The position numbers and the translations under genes are program-made. Below the pieces are notes generated by a model. The model worked only from the letters and a program-made list of their open reading frames with translations, was not told the DNA's origin and ran no database searches. A stretch of 64,000 nucleotides of DNA from Elusimicrobiota bacterium (GTDB lineage Bacteria; Elusimicrobiota; Elusimicrobia; UBA1565; UBA9628), in contig CP096137.1 of assembly GCA_023213235.1 (NCBI GenBank), positions 135,587 through 199,586 on the forward strand, given 5' to 3'. This document shows, piece by piece, positions 1 to 7,334 of this stretch. How positions within the stretch are numbered: position 1 is the stretch's first letter; the number at the start of each line of letters is the position of its first letter.

Positions 1-242
1 TGCTCAACATGCTGTCCTGGCCGATGATGTTCCTTTCCGGCGTCTGGTTCTCGCTCGAGGGCGCGCCCCGGGCGCTGAAGCTGTTCGCCAACGCGATGCC
101 TCTGACCCACACGATCGACGCGGCGCGCGCCGTCATGACCGAGGGCGCCACGCTCGCGCAGGTTTCCGGCCACCTCTGGATCCTGGGCGGCATGACGGTC
201 GTCTTCCTCGTCGTCGGCTCCCTGACCTTCAAGTGGGACTAG
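1..242 (+). CDS. ABC-2 type transporter permease, C-terminal end (partial)
   Basis: Only the last 79 codons or so are present, read in the frame beginning at base 3; the gene starts left of the window. The visible part has a membrane segment with the motif MMFLSGVWFSLE, a short loop containing PLTHTIDAARAVM, and a final hydrophobic helix ending in FKWD. This pattern is typical of the last two helices of ABC-2 membrane subunits (YadH/NodJ type), which form the export channel in the inner membrane and pair with an ATPase usually encoded just upstream. Substrate cannot be inferred. The gene ends directly before a large palindrome. Confidence 0.8.
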   Translation, partial: LNMLSWPMMFLSGVWFSLEGAPRALKLFANAMPLTHTIDAARAVMTEGATLAQVSGHLWILGGMTVVFLVVGSLTFKWD

Positions 243-245
243 GAC

Positions 246-307
246 AAGGGGTCAGACCTTACACGTTTCACTTTTCGAAAAGTGAAACGTGTAAGGTCTG
301 ACCCCTT
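246..307. repeat. 62-bp perfect palindrome, GGGGTCAGACC variant
   Basis: Bases 246-307 form a perfect inverted repeat without a loop, centred between 276 and 277. The outer end reads AAGGGGTCAGACC and the inner part is a variable word (ACACGTTTCACTTTTC on the left arm). It fills the gap between two convergent genes, stop at 242 and stop at 318. It belongs to the same family as the repeats at 6458, 24310, 28559 and 62702, and could fold into a bidirectional terminator hairpin. Confidence 0.9.
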
Positions 308-317
308 TTCAACCTTT

Positions 318-1208
318 TCAATGCTTTCTTAGGCCGGTCGCGCGGCGCGCGGCCTGTTTGGGAGCGCCGTGGCGGCCCTCGGCCTCGGCGTAGGCGCGCG
401 TGAGCTCCGCGCCGAACAGCACGATCTGCGCCGAGTAGTACACCCAGACGAGCAGGACGACCAGTGAGCCGACCGCGCCGTAGGCGGAGCCCACGCTCGC
501 GCGGCCGAGGTAGAGGCCGATGCCGAGCTTGCCGAAGGTGAACAGCGCGCTCGTCCACAGGCCGCCGCGCAGCGCGTCCCGCCAAGGCAGGCGCGCGTCG
601 GGCAGGACCTTGAAGATCAGGCCGAAGAGCCCCGAGATCACGGCGAAGGACGCGGCGCTGTTGACGATCTGCCAGGCGGTCTCGCCTCCGGGCAGCGAGT
701 CCGCGGCGTAGCGTCCGGCCGCCGCGAGCGCGGCGGTCACGATCAGGGACGCGAGCAGGATGAAAGCGATGACGCCGACCATGCCGAAGGAGGTCAGGCG
801 GCGCCGCAAGGTGACGTGCCAGTCCGCGTTCTCCGCGAGGCGGACGCCCCAGATCACGTTGAGGGACTCCTGGAGCTGGCCGAACACGCCGGAGGCGCCC
901 ACGAGCAAGGTCACGACGCCGATGACGGTCGTGAAGAGTCCCGCGCGCGGCCGGGCCGCGGCGCCCTCGACGAGGGACGTGATCGCGGCGGCCGCGTTGT
1001 CGCCGGCGACGCCCGACAGCGCGGCGAGGAGCTCCTCGCTTCCGCGCGCGCCGAAGAAGACCCCGGCCAGGCCCATCGAGATGACGAGCAGCGGCGCGAT
1101 CGAGAAGACCGTGTAGTAGGCCAGAGCCGCGCCCATCATCGGAACGCGGTCTCGCGCGCTCGCCTTCAAGGCCGCGCGCACGACGGGAATCGCCGAGGGC
1201 AGGCTCAT
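318..1208 (-). CDS. YihY/virulence factor BrkB family membrane protein
   Basis: A 296-residue polytopic inner-membrane protein. It opens with an amphipathic stretch, then the family signature MMGAALAYYTVFSIAPLLVISMG (first helix, residues about 24-46), followed by about five more helices and a final helix containing LVVLLVWVYYSAQIVLFGAELT near residue 255. This is the YihY/BrkB fold, usual length 280-420 residues; its transport role is not settled, and the old name RNase BN is wrong. The ATG at 1208 has a TACACT -10 box six bases upstream and no leader. The C-terminus is a basic tail. Confident on family, not on function. Confidence 0.9.
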   Translation of the reverse strand: MSLPSAIPVVRAALKASARDRVPMMGAALAYYTVFSIAPLLVISMGLAGVFFGARGSEELLAALSGVAGDNAAAAITSLVEGAAARPRAGLFTTVIGVVTLLVGASGVFGQLQESLNVIWGVRLAENADWHVTLRRRLTSFGMVGVIAFILLASLIVTAALAAAGRYAADSLPGGETAWQIVNSAASFAVISGLFGLIFKVLPDARLPWRDALRGGLWTSALFTFGKLGIGLYLGRASVGSAYGAVGSLVVLLVWVYYSAQIVLFGAELTRAYAEAEGRHGAPKQAARRATGLRKH

Positions 1209-1214
1209 GGCCCC

Positions 1215-1220
1215 AGTGTA
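1215..1220 (-). promoter_or_regulatory. -10 box TACACT of the BrkB-family gene
   Basis: On the minus strand GGCTACACT precedes the ATG at 1208 with only six bases between the hexamer and the start codon, which predicts a leaderless transcript. The GC before the hexamer is an extended -10. Confidence 0.55.
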
Positions 1221-1275
1221 GCCTGGGGGAGGGCCCCGCCCATCTCGGACGGGTAACGCCCGCGTGCCGGCGGCG

Positions 1276-1977
1276 CTAGGCCTTGGGGGCGTTCTCGCCG
1301 AGGATGGCGATCTTCTGCCAGATCTTGCGCGAGAGGCCGGTGAAGAGATCCTCGGCCCCGTCGATGGCCTCGAGGACGACGGCGTCCTGCAGCCGGCGGC
1401 CGTAGATCGCGCCGATCTTGCCGAGCAGGGACAGCATCTCGCTCGAGTAGTCGAGGTAGCGGCCGAGCTCCCAGCGCGTCATCGAGCGCTTCGGCGACGA
1501 CTCGGTGCGCGGGGCCTCGCCGGAGACGGTCTCGGGGTCCTTGGTGAGCTGGTGCATGTCGATGACGTGCGCGAGCTCCTTGAGCTCGTGCACGAGGGCC
1601 AGCGCCTTGCGGCGGCGGATCGAGTCCTCGAGACGGGAGAGGGACAGGACGCCCGCGCCGAGCAGAAGGACGATGTTGGCCGCGGCGTCGACGCCTTGAA
1701 GGAGATCGGCGAGGCTCGCGAAGCCGGGCGCGGCGCTCACGCCGTGAAACGTCGCGGCCAGGCCCGCGAGCAGCGCGCCGGTCAGCAGCCAGACGGCGCC
1801 GCGAAGCGGCAGATGCGGGCGGGCGATCTCGCGGCCGCGCGCGTCGGCGCCCTCGGCGAGGACGACCAACGACGCGGCGATCTTCTCGAGGCCGGAGGCC
1901 GGGAAGCGCTCGCCGACGCGCCGGCGCAGGCGGGCGGCGGTGTCGACGACGTGGCGCGGCTCGAGGGGGACGTTCAT
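1276..1977 (-). CDS. Conserved two-helix membrane protein of unknown function
   Basis: A 233-residue protein I do not recognise. Residues 1-55 are soluble; residues about 57-80 and 92-115 are hydrophobic helices, and the remainder is a mostly helical, charged cytoplasmic domain with the stretch RRRKALALVHELKELAHVID. It looks like a cytoplasmic domain anchored by a helical hairpin. It lies alone between the BrkB gene and the nuclease-like gene on the same strand. A TAGCCT hexamer lies seven bases before the ATG at 1977, so it probably has its own leaderless promoter. Confidence 0.6.
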   Translation of the reverse strand: MNVPLEPRHVVDTAARLRRRVGERFPASGLEKIAASLVVLAEGADARGREIARPHLPLRGAVWLLTGALLAGLAATFHGVSAAPGFASLADLLQGVDAAANIVLLLGAGVLSLSRLEDSIRRRKALALVHELKELAHVIDMHQLTKDPETVSGEAPRTESSPKRSMTRWELGRYLDYSSEMLSLLGKIGAIYGRRLQDAVVLEAIDGAEDLFTGLSRKIWQKIAILGENAPKA

Positions 1978-1996
1978 CGCGGGAAGGCTAGCACTT

Positions 1997-2953
1997 TCAT
2001 TCCCACGCGGGAACCGCGGGCTTGGCGGCCCGGGCGAGCGCCGTGCGGGCGCGTTCCGCGTCGGCGGCCAGGCGCGACGCCTCGGCGCGGGCGCGGCGCG
2101 CCGCCCAGGCCCCGCGCCATGGCAGCCAGCCGGAGGCGCGGGAACGCGCGTCGGCGTCGGCGCGCGCCGCGTCGAGATAGTCGGCCGCGGCCGCGAGCGC
2201 CTCGAGCCGTCCGTCGGGCTCGGCGGCCGGCCGCGAGGAGAGCCACCGGGGCTCGAGGCGCGCCGCGAGCCCGAAGTGCGCCGATAGGGGAGGGGCGTCG
2301 TCGTCCTCGGCGCGGGCGCCCGTGAAGACGGCGCGCGCGGTCTCGGCGGGCGGGCGCGAGGAGTAGGGGATCAGCGCGTAGTCGACGCGCCGGTCCTCGA
2401 GCGTGCGCCCGCACATCTCGTCTCCGTGCGAGACGCACAGGTCGCGCGCGCCGAGCAGGTCGAGGAACAGCTCCGCCTCTTTGCCGTCGGACGCCGCCGC
2501 GAGGTCGCCGAGCAGGACGAACGCGCGGTCCTTCGACTGCGCGCGCACGAAGTCCGCCAGCGCGAGTAGCTGGCCCACGCGGCGCGGCGCGTCGGAGGGA
2601 TCGAGGCGGGCGGAGTACACGTCGGCGGCGCGGCCTCCGCCGGCGTCGAGGCCCGCGCGCAGGGCGCCGAAGCCGCCGCCGAGGTCGAGCGTCGCGCGGT
2701 CGAGGAGCGGAAGGCGGCTCGTCACGGCGAGGCCCAGAGAAGGCTCGTGCGCGCGCGCGGGGTGGCCGGCGGCGGCGCCGAGCGCCTCGGCGTCCTCGGG
2801 GCGCCACACCTCCTGAAACGCCGCGGCGCCGGGGTTCTCGGCCTTTATGCTCGCGGCGAGCGCCTCGCGGCGCGTCTGCCACCCCTGGTGCACGCGCCGC
2901 GGGCCGGCGACATTGAGCGTCAAGACCGAGAGGACGAACGCCGCCGCCTTCAT
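1997..2953 (-). CDS. Endonuclease/exonuclease/phosphatase-like secreted protein
   Basis: A 318-residue protein with an N-terminal hydrophobic segment (AAFVLSVLTLNVAG), so probably exported. The EEP fold is suggested by LTLNVAG near the start, FQEVW (catalytic Glu) near residue 48, VLLGDL (where the family has GDxN) near residue 153, and RRVDYALI plus SAHFGL near residues 200 and 230 (the family's D-H pair). The GDLAA in place of GDFN means the metal-binding Asn is missing, so activity is uncertain. About 85 Ala/Arg-rich residues follow the domain. The ATG at 2953 overlaps the anmK stop as ATGA, making it the third gene of an operon with the TIGR01777 protein and anmK. Confidence 0.65.
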   Translation of the reverse strand: MKAAAFVLSVLTLNVAGPRRVHQGWQTRREALAASIKAENPGAAAFQEVWRPEDAEALGAAAGHPARAHEPSLGLAVTSRLPLLDRATLDLGGGFGALRAGLDAGGGRAADVYSARLDPSDAPRRVGQLLALADFVRAQSKDRAFVLLGDLAAASDGKEAELFLDLLGARDLCVSHGDEMCGRTLEDRRVDYALIPYSSRPPAETARAVFTGARAEDDDAPPLSAHFGLAARLEPRWLSSRPAAEPDGRLEALAAAADYLDAARADADARSRASGWLPWRGAWAARRARAEASRLAADAERARTALARAAKPAVPAWE

Positions 2954-4029
2954 GCGGGGACGATTTTCCCGAGGATCCTGGGGCCGCGCGAGCCCGTCGC
3001 CGACGGCGCGTTGTTGGGCAGGCCGTCGAGCGCGCGCGCCGCGAGCCAGGCGAAGCACGCGGCCTCCTTGGCCATCGCGGGAATCTCCGTCAGCCGCACG
3101 GAGACCGGCGCGAACAGCCCGCGCAGGCTGCGCATCAGACGCGCGTTGCGCGCGCCGCCGCCCGAGACGACGACCTCGGCGAGCGGCCCCGGCGAGTTCT
3201 CGAGGATTCCGAGCCACAGCGAGCGCGCCGTCAGCTCCGAGAGCGTCGCCAACACGTCCGGCAGGTTCCGGCGCGTGACGCGCGGCAGGCGCGCGCCGAG
3301 GAAGTCGGGGCCGAACGTCGAGCGGTCGAGGGACTTGGGCGCGGGGCGCAGGAAATACGGGTGCGCGAGCAGGCGCGCGAGCAGGCGCTCGTCGGCGCGG
3401 CCGGCCGCGGCCAGGCGCCCTCCGTCGTCGAAGTCGCGCCGCCCGCCGGTGGCGCGGCGCACGGCCTCGTCCATGAGCGCGTTCCCCGGTCCGGTGTCGA
3501 GCGCCGCGCGGATCTTTCCGCCGCCGAGGATCGTCGCGTTCGAGATGCCGCCGATGTTGACCACGGCGCGAAGCGGGCCGCGCCCGTAGAGGAACAGGTC
3601 GAAGGCCGGGACGAGCGGCGCGCCCTGCCCGCCGGCGGCGATGTCGCGCGGGCGGAAGTCGGCGACGGTCGTGATCCCGGCGCGCTCGGCGATGACGGCG
3701 GGCTCGGCGATCTGCAGGGTGTTGCGCGGGGAGGCGTCGGGTCCGTGCCAGACGGTCTGTCCGTGGGAGCCGATCACCGTGGGCCGCGTCCCGCGGGCGA
3801 TCGCGACGGCCGCGGCCGCGAAGGACTCGCCGAGCTCCATGTTCAGGCGCGAGAGCTCCGCGACGGAAAGGCCGGGCGCGCCGAGCACGCGCTTCTTGAG
3901 CGCCGGGGCGTAAGGGTACGTGCGGTGGCGCAGGACCTCGGCGCCGGAGGCCGTCAGACGCACGAGCGCCGCGGTCACGCCGTCGGCGGAGGTGCCCGAC
4001 ATGAGCCCGACGGCCAGGCGGCTCTTCAT
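2950..4029 (-). CDS. anmK: Anhydro-N-acetylmuramic acid kinase
   Basis: A 359-residue enzyme matching AnmK throughout. AnmK opens the 1,6-anhydro ring of anhydro-N-acetylmuramic acid and phosphorylates it, recycling cell-wall sugars in the cytoplasm. The N-terminal phosphate-binding signature GLMSGTSADGV (family: GTSxDGxD) is at residues 8-18, GSHGQTVWH near residue 90, the ADFRPRDIAAGGQGAPLVP block near residue 125, and VNIGGISN near residue 160. The Asp that follows DGV in the family is Thr here (DGVTAAL), which deserves a check. Both neighbours overlap by four bases (ATGA), so it is translationally coupled in the operon TIGR01777-anmK-EEP. Confidence 0.93.
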   Translation of the reverse strand: MKSRLAVGLMSGTSADGVTAALVRLTASGAEVLRHRTYPYAPALKKRVLGAPGLSVAELSRLNMELGESFAAAAVAIARGTRPTVIGSHGQTVWHGPDASPRNTLQIAEPAVIAERAGITTVADFRPRDIAAGGQGAPLVPAFDLFLYGRGPLRAVVNIGGISNATILGGGKIRAALDTGPGNALMDEAVRRATGGRRDFDDGGRLAAAGRADERLLARLLAHPYFLRPAPKSLDRSTFGPDFLGARLPRVTRRNLPDVLATLSELTARSLWLGILENSPGPLAEVVVSGGGARNARLMRSLRGLFAPVSVRLTEIPAMAKEAACFAWLAARALDGLPNNAPSATGSRGPRILGKIVPA

Positions 4030-4935
4030 GCGACGAGGTCGGCCAGCGCGGCGTCGAGCGCCGGGTGGCGGAACTTGAAGCCCGCGTCGAGGAGCTTGCG
4101 CGGCACCGCGCGCTGGCCGTCGAGCAGCAAGGTCGACATCTCGCCGAGCGCCAGGCGCAGCGCGAAACCCGGCGCGGGGATCAGCGCGGGGCGGTGCAGC
4201 GCGCGGCCGAGCGCGCGCGCGAACTCCTTGCTCGTCGCGGCGCCGGGAGAGACGGCGTTGACGGGCCCCGAGATCGCGGAGTCGTCGATCGCGAACAGGA
4301 CCGCGCCGACGGCGTCGTCGCGGTGGATCCAGGGCATCGGCTGGCGGCCGGAGCCGAGCGGGCCGCCGAGGCCGAGCTTGAACGGCGTCAGCATCTTCGC
4401 GAGCGCCCCCCTCGCGCCCCAGCACGACGCCGAAGCGCAGCAGCACGGCGCGCACCTCGAGCTTTTCCGCGGCCCAGGCCTCGCGCTCCCACTGCCCGCA
4501 CAAGGCGGCCAGGAAGTCGGATCCCTGCGACGCGTCCTCAGCGCACTCGCCGTCGGGGTCGGCACCGTAGTAGCCGACGGCCGAGGCGTTGACGAGCGCC
4601 ATCGGCTTCTCCGCCGCGGCCCCGATCGCCTTGACGAGCGCGCGCGTGGGATCGACGCGGCTGCGGATGAGGGCGAGCTTGCGCTCCGGCGTCCACCGCC
4701 CGCCCGCGACGCTCTCGCCGGCGAGGTTGACGACGGCGTCGGCGCCGTCGACGGCCTGGACCCAGGGGCCGGGATCGCGCCCGTTCCACAGCCGGGCCTC
4801 GACGCGCCCGTCCCAGCGGCGCTGGACCTCGGCGGGCGCGCGCGTGAGCACGATCGCCTTGTCGCCGCGCTTGAGCAAAGCGTCGACGAGCGCCGTCCCG
4901 ACGAAGCCCGAGCCTCCCGCGATGACGACCTTCAT
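4026..4935 (-). CDS. TIGR01777 family NAD(P)-dependent oxidoreductase (one-base frameshift)
   Basis: An extended short-chain dehydrogenase/epimerase-like protein of about 302 residues. Residues 1-13 carry the nucleotide-binding Rossmann motif GGSGFVG; NASAVGYYG near residue 105 holds the family's Tyr; the C-terminal DUF1731 part ends with LLDAGFKFRHPALDAALADL. The reading frame breaks in a run of six C at 4406-4411: codons upstream read VVLGREGG, codons downstream resume as ALAKMLTPFKLGLGG in another frame. Removing one base restores the exact family sequence. It is the first gene of an operon with anmK; a CATAAT box lies six bases before its ATG. A paralogue lies at 34837-36179. The substrate of this family is unknown. 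Confidence 0.88.
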
Positions 4936-4941
4936 GGGGAG

Positions 4942-4947
4942 ATTATG
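4942..4947 (-). promoter_or_regulatory. -10 box CATAAT of the TIGR01777-anmK operon
   Basis: CATAAT on the minus strand ends six bases before the ATG at 4935; a leaderless start is predicted for this operon. Confidence 0.5.
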
Positions 4948-4952
4948 TCTTT

Positions 4953-6608
4953 TTAGGGGATCGTGTTCGCGGGCTGGCTCGCGCGCCAGGGGCGCCCGGC
5001 GATGGCGGCGCGCAGGGACGGGCGCAGGCGCGGGCGGCCGAGCCACGGCACGCCGGCCAGGCGGGGCGAGCGCATCAGGTGGTCGCTGCCCGCGATCACG
5101 TGCACGGAGGCGCCCGCGTCGGCGTCGCCGGCGGCGCGCGCGACGGCGTCGTCGAGGTCCTTGTTGCGCGCCTCGATGGCGATCTTCCACAGGTCGAGCC
5201 AGCCCTTGAAGGCGGTCCAGCCTGCGGCGGCCATCTTGCGGTAGTAGCTCCAGCCCCGCTCGTCCGAGTGCGCGAGGCGGTTGAGCTCGAGAAGGTCCAT
5301 GTGATGCTGCAGCAGAGGATGCTTCGACGCGTCGTAGTTGTAGGCGGTGTCCCAGCCGCGGACCTCGACGTCCTGGCCGTGGATGCCCTTGGCCTTGAGC
5401 GCCTCGGGATCGAGGCCGCGGTCGGCCAGGTACTCGAGGGCCTCCCAGCCGCGCATGCTCCAGCCGGTGTAGCCCTCGACGAGCACGATCATCGGCTTGC
5501 CGGGCTCGGCGTCTTCGACGATGCGGCGCATGTTCTCCTTGATCAGGCCGCCGTCGGTGTGGCGCTCCCCGTAGAGGAAGATCTTCGCGTCCGCGCGCTC
5601 CGCGGAGCCGGGCAGGACGAAGCCCTCCGCATAGGGGCTCTTCTTCTCGGCGCCGAGCGCGCGGCGGATCAGCGCGTCGAGAAGCGGGAGGCCGTGGCCC
5701 GGCGAGTCCTCGATCGGCTTCCAGCCGAACACCGAGCCGGGCTCGGTGCGCTGGACGTAGCCCTCGGGATCTTCGGGAGTCTCGTTCGGCGTGATCGCGG
5801 GGCGCTCCTCGGCGGGTTTCGCGGGCTCGACGGATTGCTCGACCTGCGAGGCGAAGAGGCGCGCGTCGAGGACGACCTCGTCGAGGCCTCCCTTCTCCGC
5901 GGCGAGCGCCATCTCCTGGTCGAACACCTGCCACACCGCGAGCGCGCGCGGCAGGTTCGGCTTGAGCGGCTCGTCCTTGGGAAGCAGGGCGCGCATGACG
6001 CGCGTGATCGCCAGGCCGACCTCGCGCGCGGCGGCGGTCGCGGCCGGCGTCGGGCCTTCGGGCGCGGTCTTCGCGGCGTCCTCGAGCAGGCCGGTGAAGT
6101 CGCCGCCCGTCATCGAACCGGCCTTGAGGCCTTTCGCCGAGCCGAGGTCGTCGGCGCGCGCCGCGAGCGAGCGCGCCGCGTCGAGCGCGAAGGAAATCGC
6201 GGGATCGGCAGGCTCGGCGGCGGAGGCCGCGGGAAGCGCGCCGGTGAGCAGCGCCTCGACGTCGCGGCCGGCGGAGGCCACGTCGCCGGACGTGGAATTC
6301 TTCTCGCCGATCGAGGCGGCGGCCTTCGCGACGCCGGCCGCCAGCGCGGCGACGCGCTCGGGGGCGGACGGGGCCGCTTTGACGACGGCGGGCGCGGGAA
6401 CGAGGGCGGGGGCCGGCGTGAGGAGCGGGACGACCGCCGACGGCGCGAGAACGAGGGCCGGTGTCAGGCGTTCCAAGGTTGCAAGGTTCTGCAGCTGTGG
6501 GACGCCTGACACCGGAGCCATCGACGCCGACGGGAGGGCCGCGGGTTTGACCGCGCGCTGCGCGGAGGCGGGCAGGGCCAGCCAGGCGGCGAGGACGAGG
6601 AGCCTCAT
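4953..6608 (-). CDS. Secreted protein with Pro/Ala linker and TraB/ChaN-like domain
   Basis: A 551-residue exported protein. Residues 1-17 are a signal peptide ending ALPASA-Q. Residues 18-110 are a Pro/Ala/Val-rich linker; part of it (PVSGVPQLQNLATLERLTP) is encoded by a palindromic repeat at 6458-6515. The C-terminal half contains FLYGERHTDGG near residue 345, IVLVEGYTGW about 30 residues later and VHVIAGSDHLM near residue 515. The spaced GERH, E and DH motifs recall the TraB/ChaN/Tiki superfamily of haem-binding or metalloprotease-like domains, but I cannot assign it firmly. A TACTTT box and the Shine-Dalgarno GAGGAG precede the ATG at 6608. The upstream gene on the same strand is also a secreted protein. 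Confidence 0.6.
   Translation of the reverse strand: MRLLVLAAWLALPASAQRAVKPAALPSASMAPVSGVPQLQNLATLERLTPALVLAPSAVVPLLTPAPALVPAPAVVKAAPSAPERVAALAAGVAKAAASIGEKNSTSGDVASAGRDVEALLTGALPAASAAEPADPAISFALDAARSLAARADDLGSAKGLKAGSMTGGDFTGLLEDAAKTAPEGPTPAATAAAREVGLAITRVMRALLPKDEPLKPNLPRALAVWQVFDQEMALAAEKGGLDEVVLDARLFASQVEQSVEPAKPAEERPAITPNETPEDPEGYVQRTEPGSVFGWKPIEDSPGHGLPLLDALIRRALGAEKKSPYAEGFVLPGSAERADAKIFLYGERHTDGGLIKENMRRIVEDAEPGKPMIVLVEGYTGWSMRGWEALEYLADRGLDPEALKAKGIHGQDVEVRGWDTAYNYDASKHPLLQHHMDLLELNRLAHSDERGWSYYRKMAAAGWTAFKGWLDLWKIAIEARNKDLDDAVARAAGDADAGASVHVIAGSDHLMRSPRLAGVPWLGRPRLRPSLRAAIAGRPWRASQPANTIP
6458..6515. repeat. GGTGTCAGGCG palindromic repeat inside a coding region
   Basis: CCGGTGTCAGGCGT at 6458-6471 is the exact inverse complement of ACGCCTGACACCGG at 6502-6515; pairing resumes with CCA/TGG inside. 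The interior contains the doubled word CAAGGTTGCAAGGTT. The outer 11 bases match the repeats at 24330 and 62703. It lies in frame in the linker of the secreted protein and introduces no stop. Confidence 0.88.
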
Positions 6609-6672
6609 CTCCTCATAAAGTAGCCCCGCCGCGCTCCGTCCGCCTGGGCCGTTCGGCCGCGGTCCGTGGGCC

Positions 6673-7334
6673 CTAGCGGGAGACGGAGACGAGGACCGAG
6701 CCGCCGTCGACGGGCTGGGGGCGCGCCAGGAGGCGAAGCGAAAGCCGGAGCACCCGGACTTGGAAGCCTCCGCGATCCAGACCATGCGCCCGTCGCCCCG
6801 GGCGATCGCGTCGAGCGTCCCCCGCGCGGTCGCGCCCTGATGCAGGATGACCTCGACGTTCAGGTAGCGCGCGTCCTCGCGCTCGCCGCCGAGCGAGGCC
6901 AGGCCCGCGTCGGCGGCCTTGGTCCAGCCCGCGGCGCGCAGAGCGAGCCAAGCGGCCACCCGCGCGGTACGGATCGGCAAGCGCGCCTTCGGCATCTTCT
7001 TGGCGAGCGTTCCGGCGCAGGCGCCCGGCGCGCGGATCGACAGGACGCCCTCTCGCATCTCGGCCAGGTGGCCCGGGTTGGCGGCGAGCACGCGGTCGAG
7101 CAGGTCGCCGACCGTGCGCCCGGCGACAGGCCCCTCGGGGGCGGACAGCGTCGAGCCCGGAGCGAGCACCGCGCCGCAGGGCAGGCGCGCCAGGCGGCAC
7201 AGCTCGAAGAGGTCGATCGCGGCGGTCTCGCGCGCGTCGTAGACGGGCCAGGTCCGGATCTTGTCGAGAGTCGCGTCGGAGGAGGCCCCGGCCGCCGGAG
7301 CGGCGAGGAGGACGGCGAGCGCCGCCGCGGTCAT
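6673..7334 (-). CDS. Secreted STN-like domain protein (one-base frameshift near the end)
   Basis: About 220 residues after correction. The signal peptide is MTAAALAVLLAAPAAGASS. Residues 35-95 (AIDLFELCRLARLPCGAVL, then AGRTVGDLLDRVLAANPGHLAEMREGVLSI) resemble a secretin/TonB short N-terminal (STN) fold, the small beta-alpha-beta module found in secretins and TonB receptors. Two conserved-looking Cys pairs may form disulfides. The frame breaks near 6729-6735: FRF is followed, in another frame, by LLARPQPVDGGSVLVSVSR and a stop at 6673; one added base gives 221 codons. Its ATG overlaps the stop of the upstream gene (7331) as ATGA, so the two are co-translated. Confidence 0.55.

Noticed and set aside
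4026-4935. TIGR01777 copy as a decayed pseudogene
   Set aside because: Only one base is wrong, in a run of six C; all motifs on both sides are intact and the corrected length is exact.
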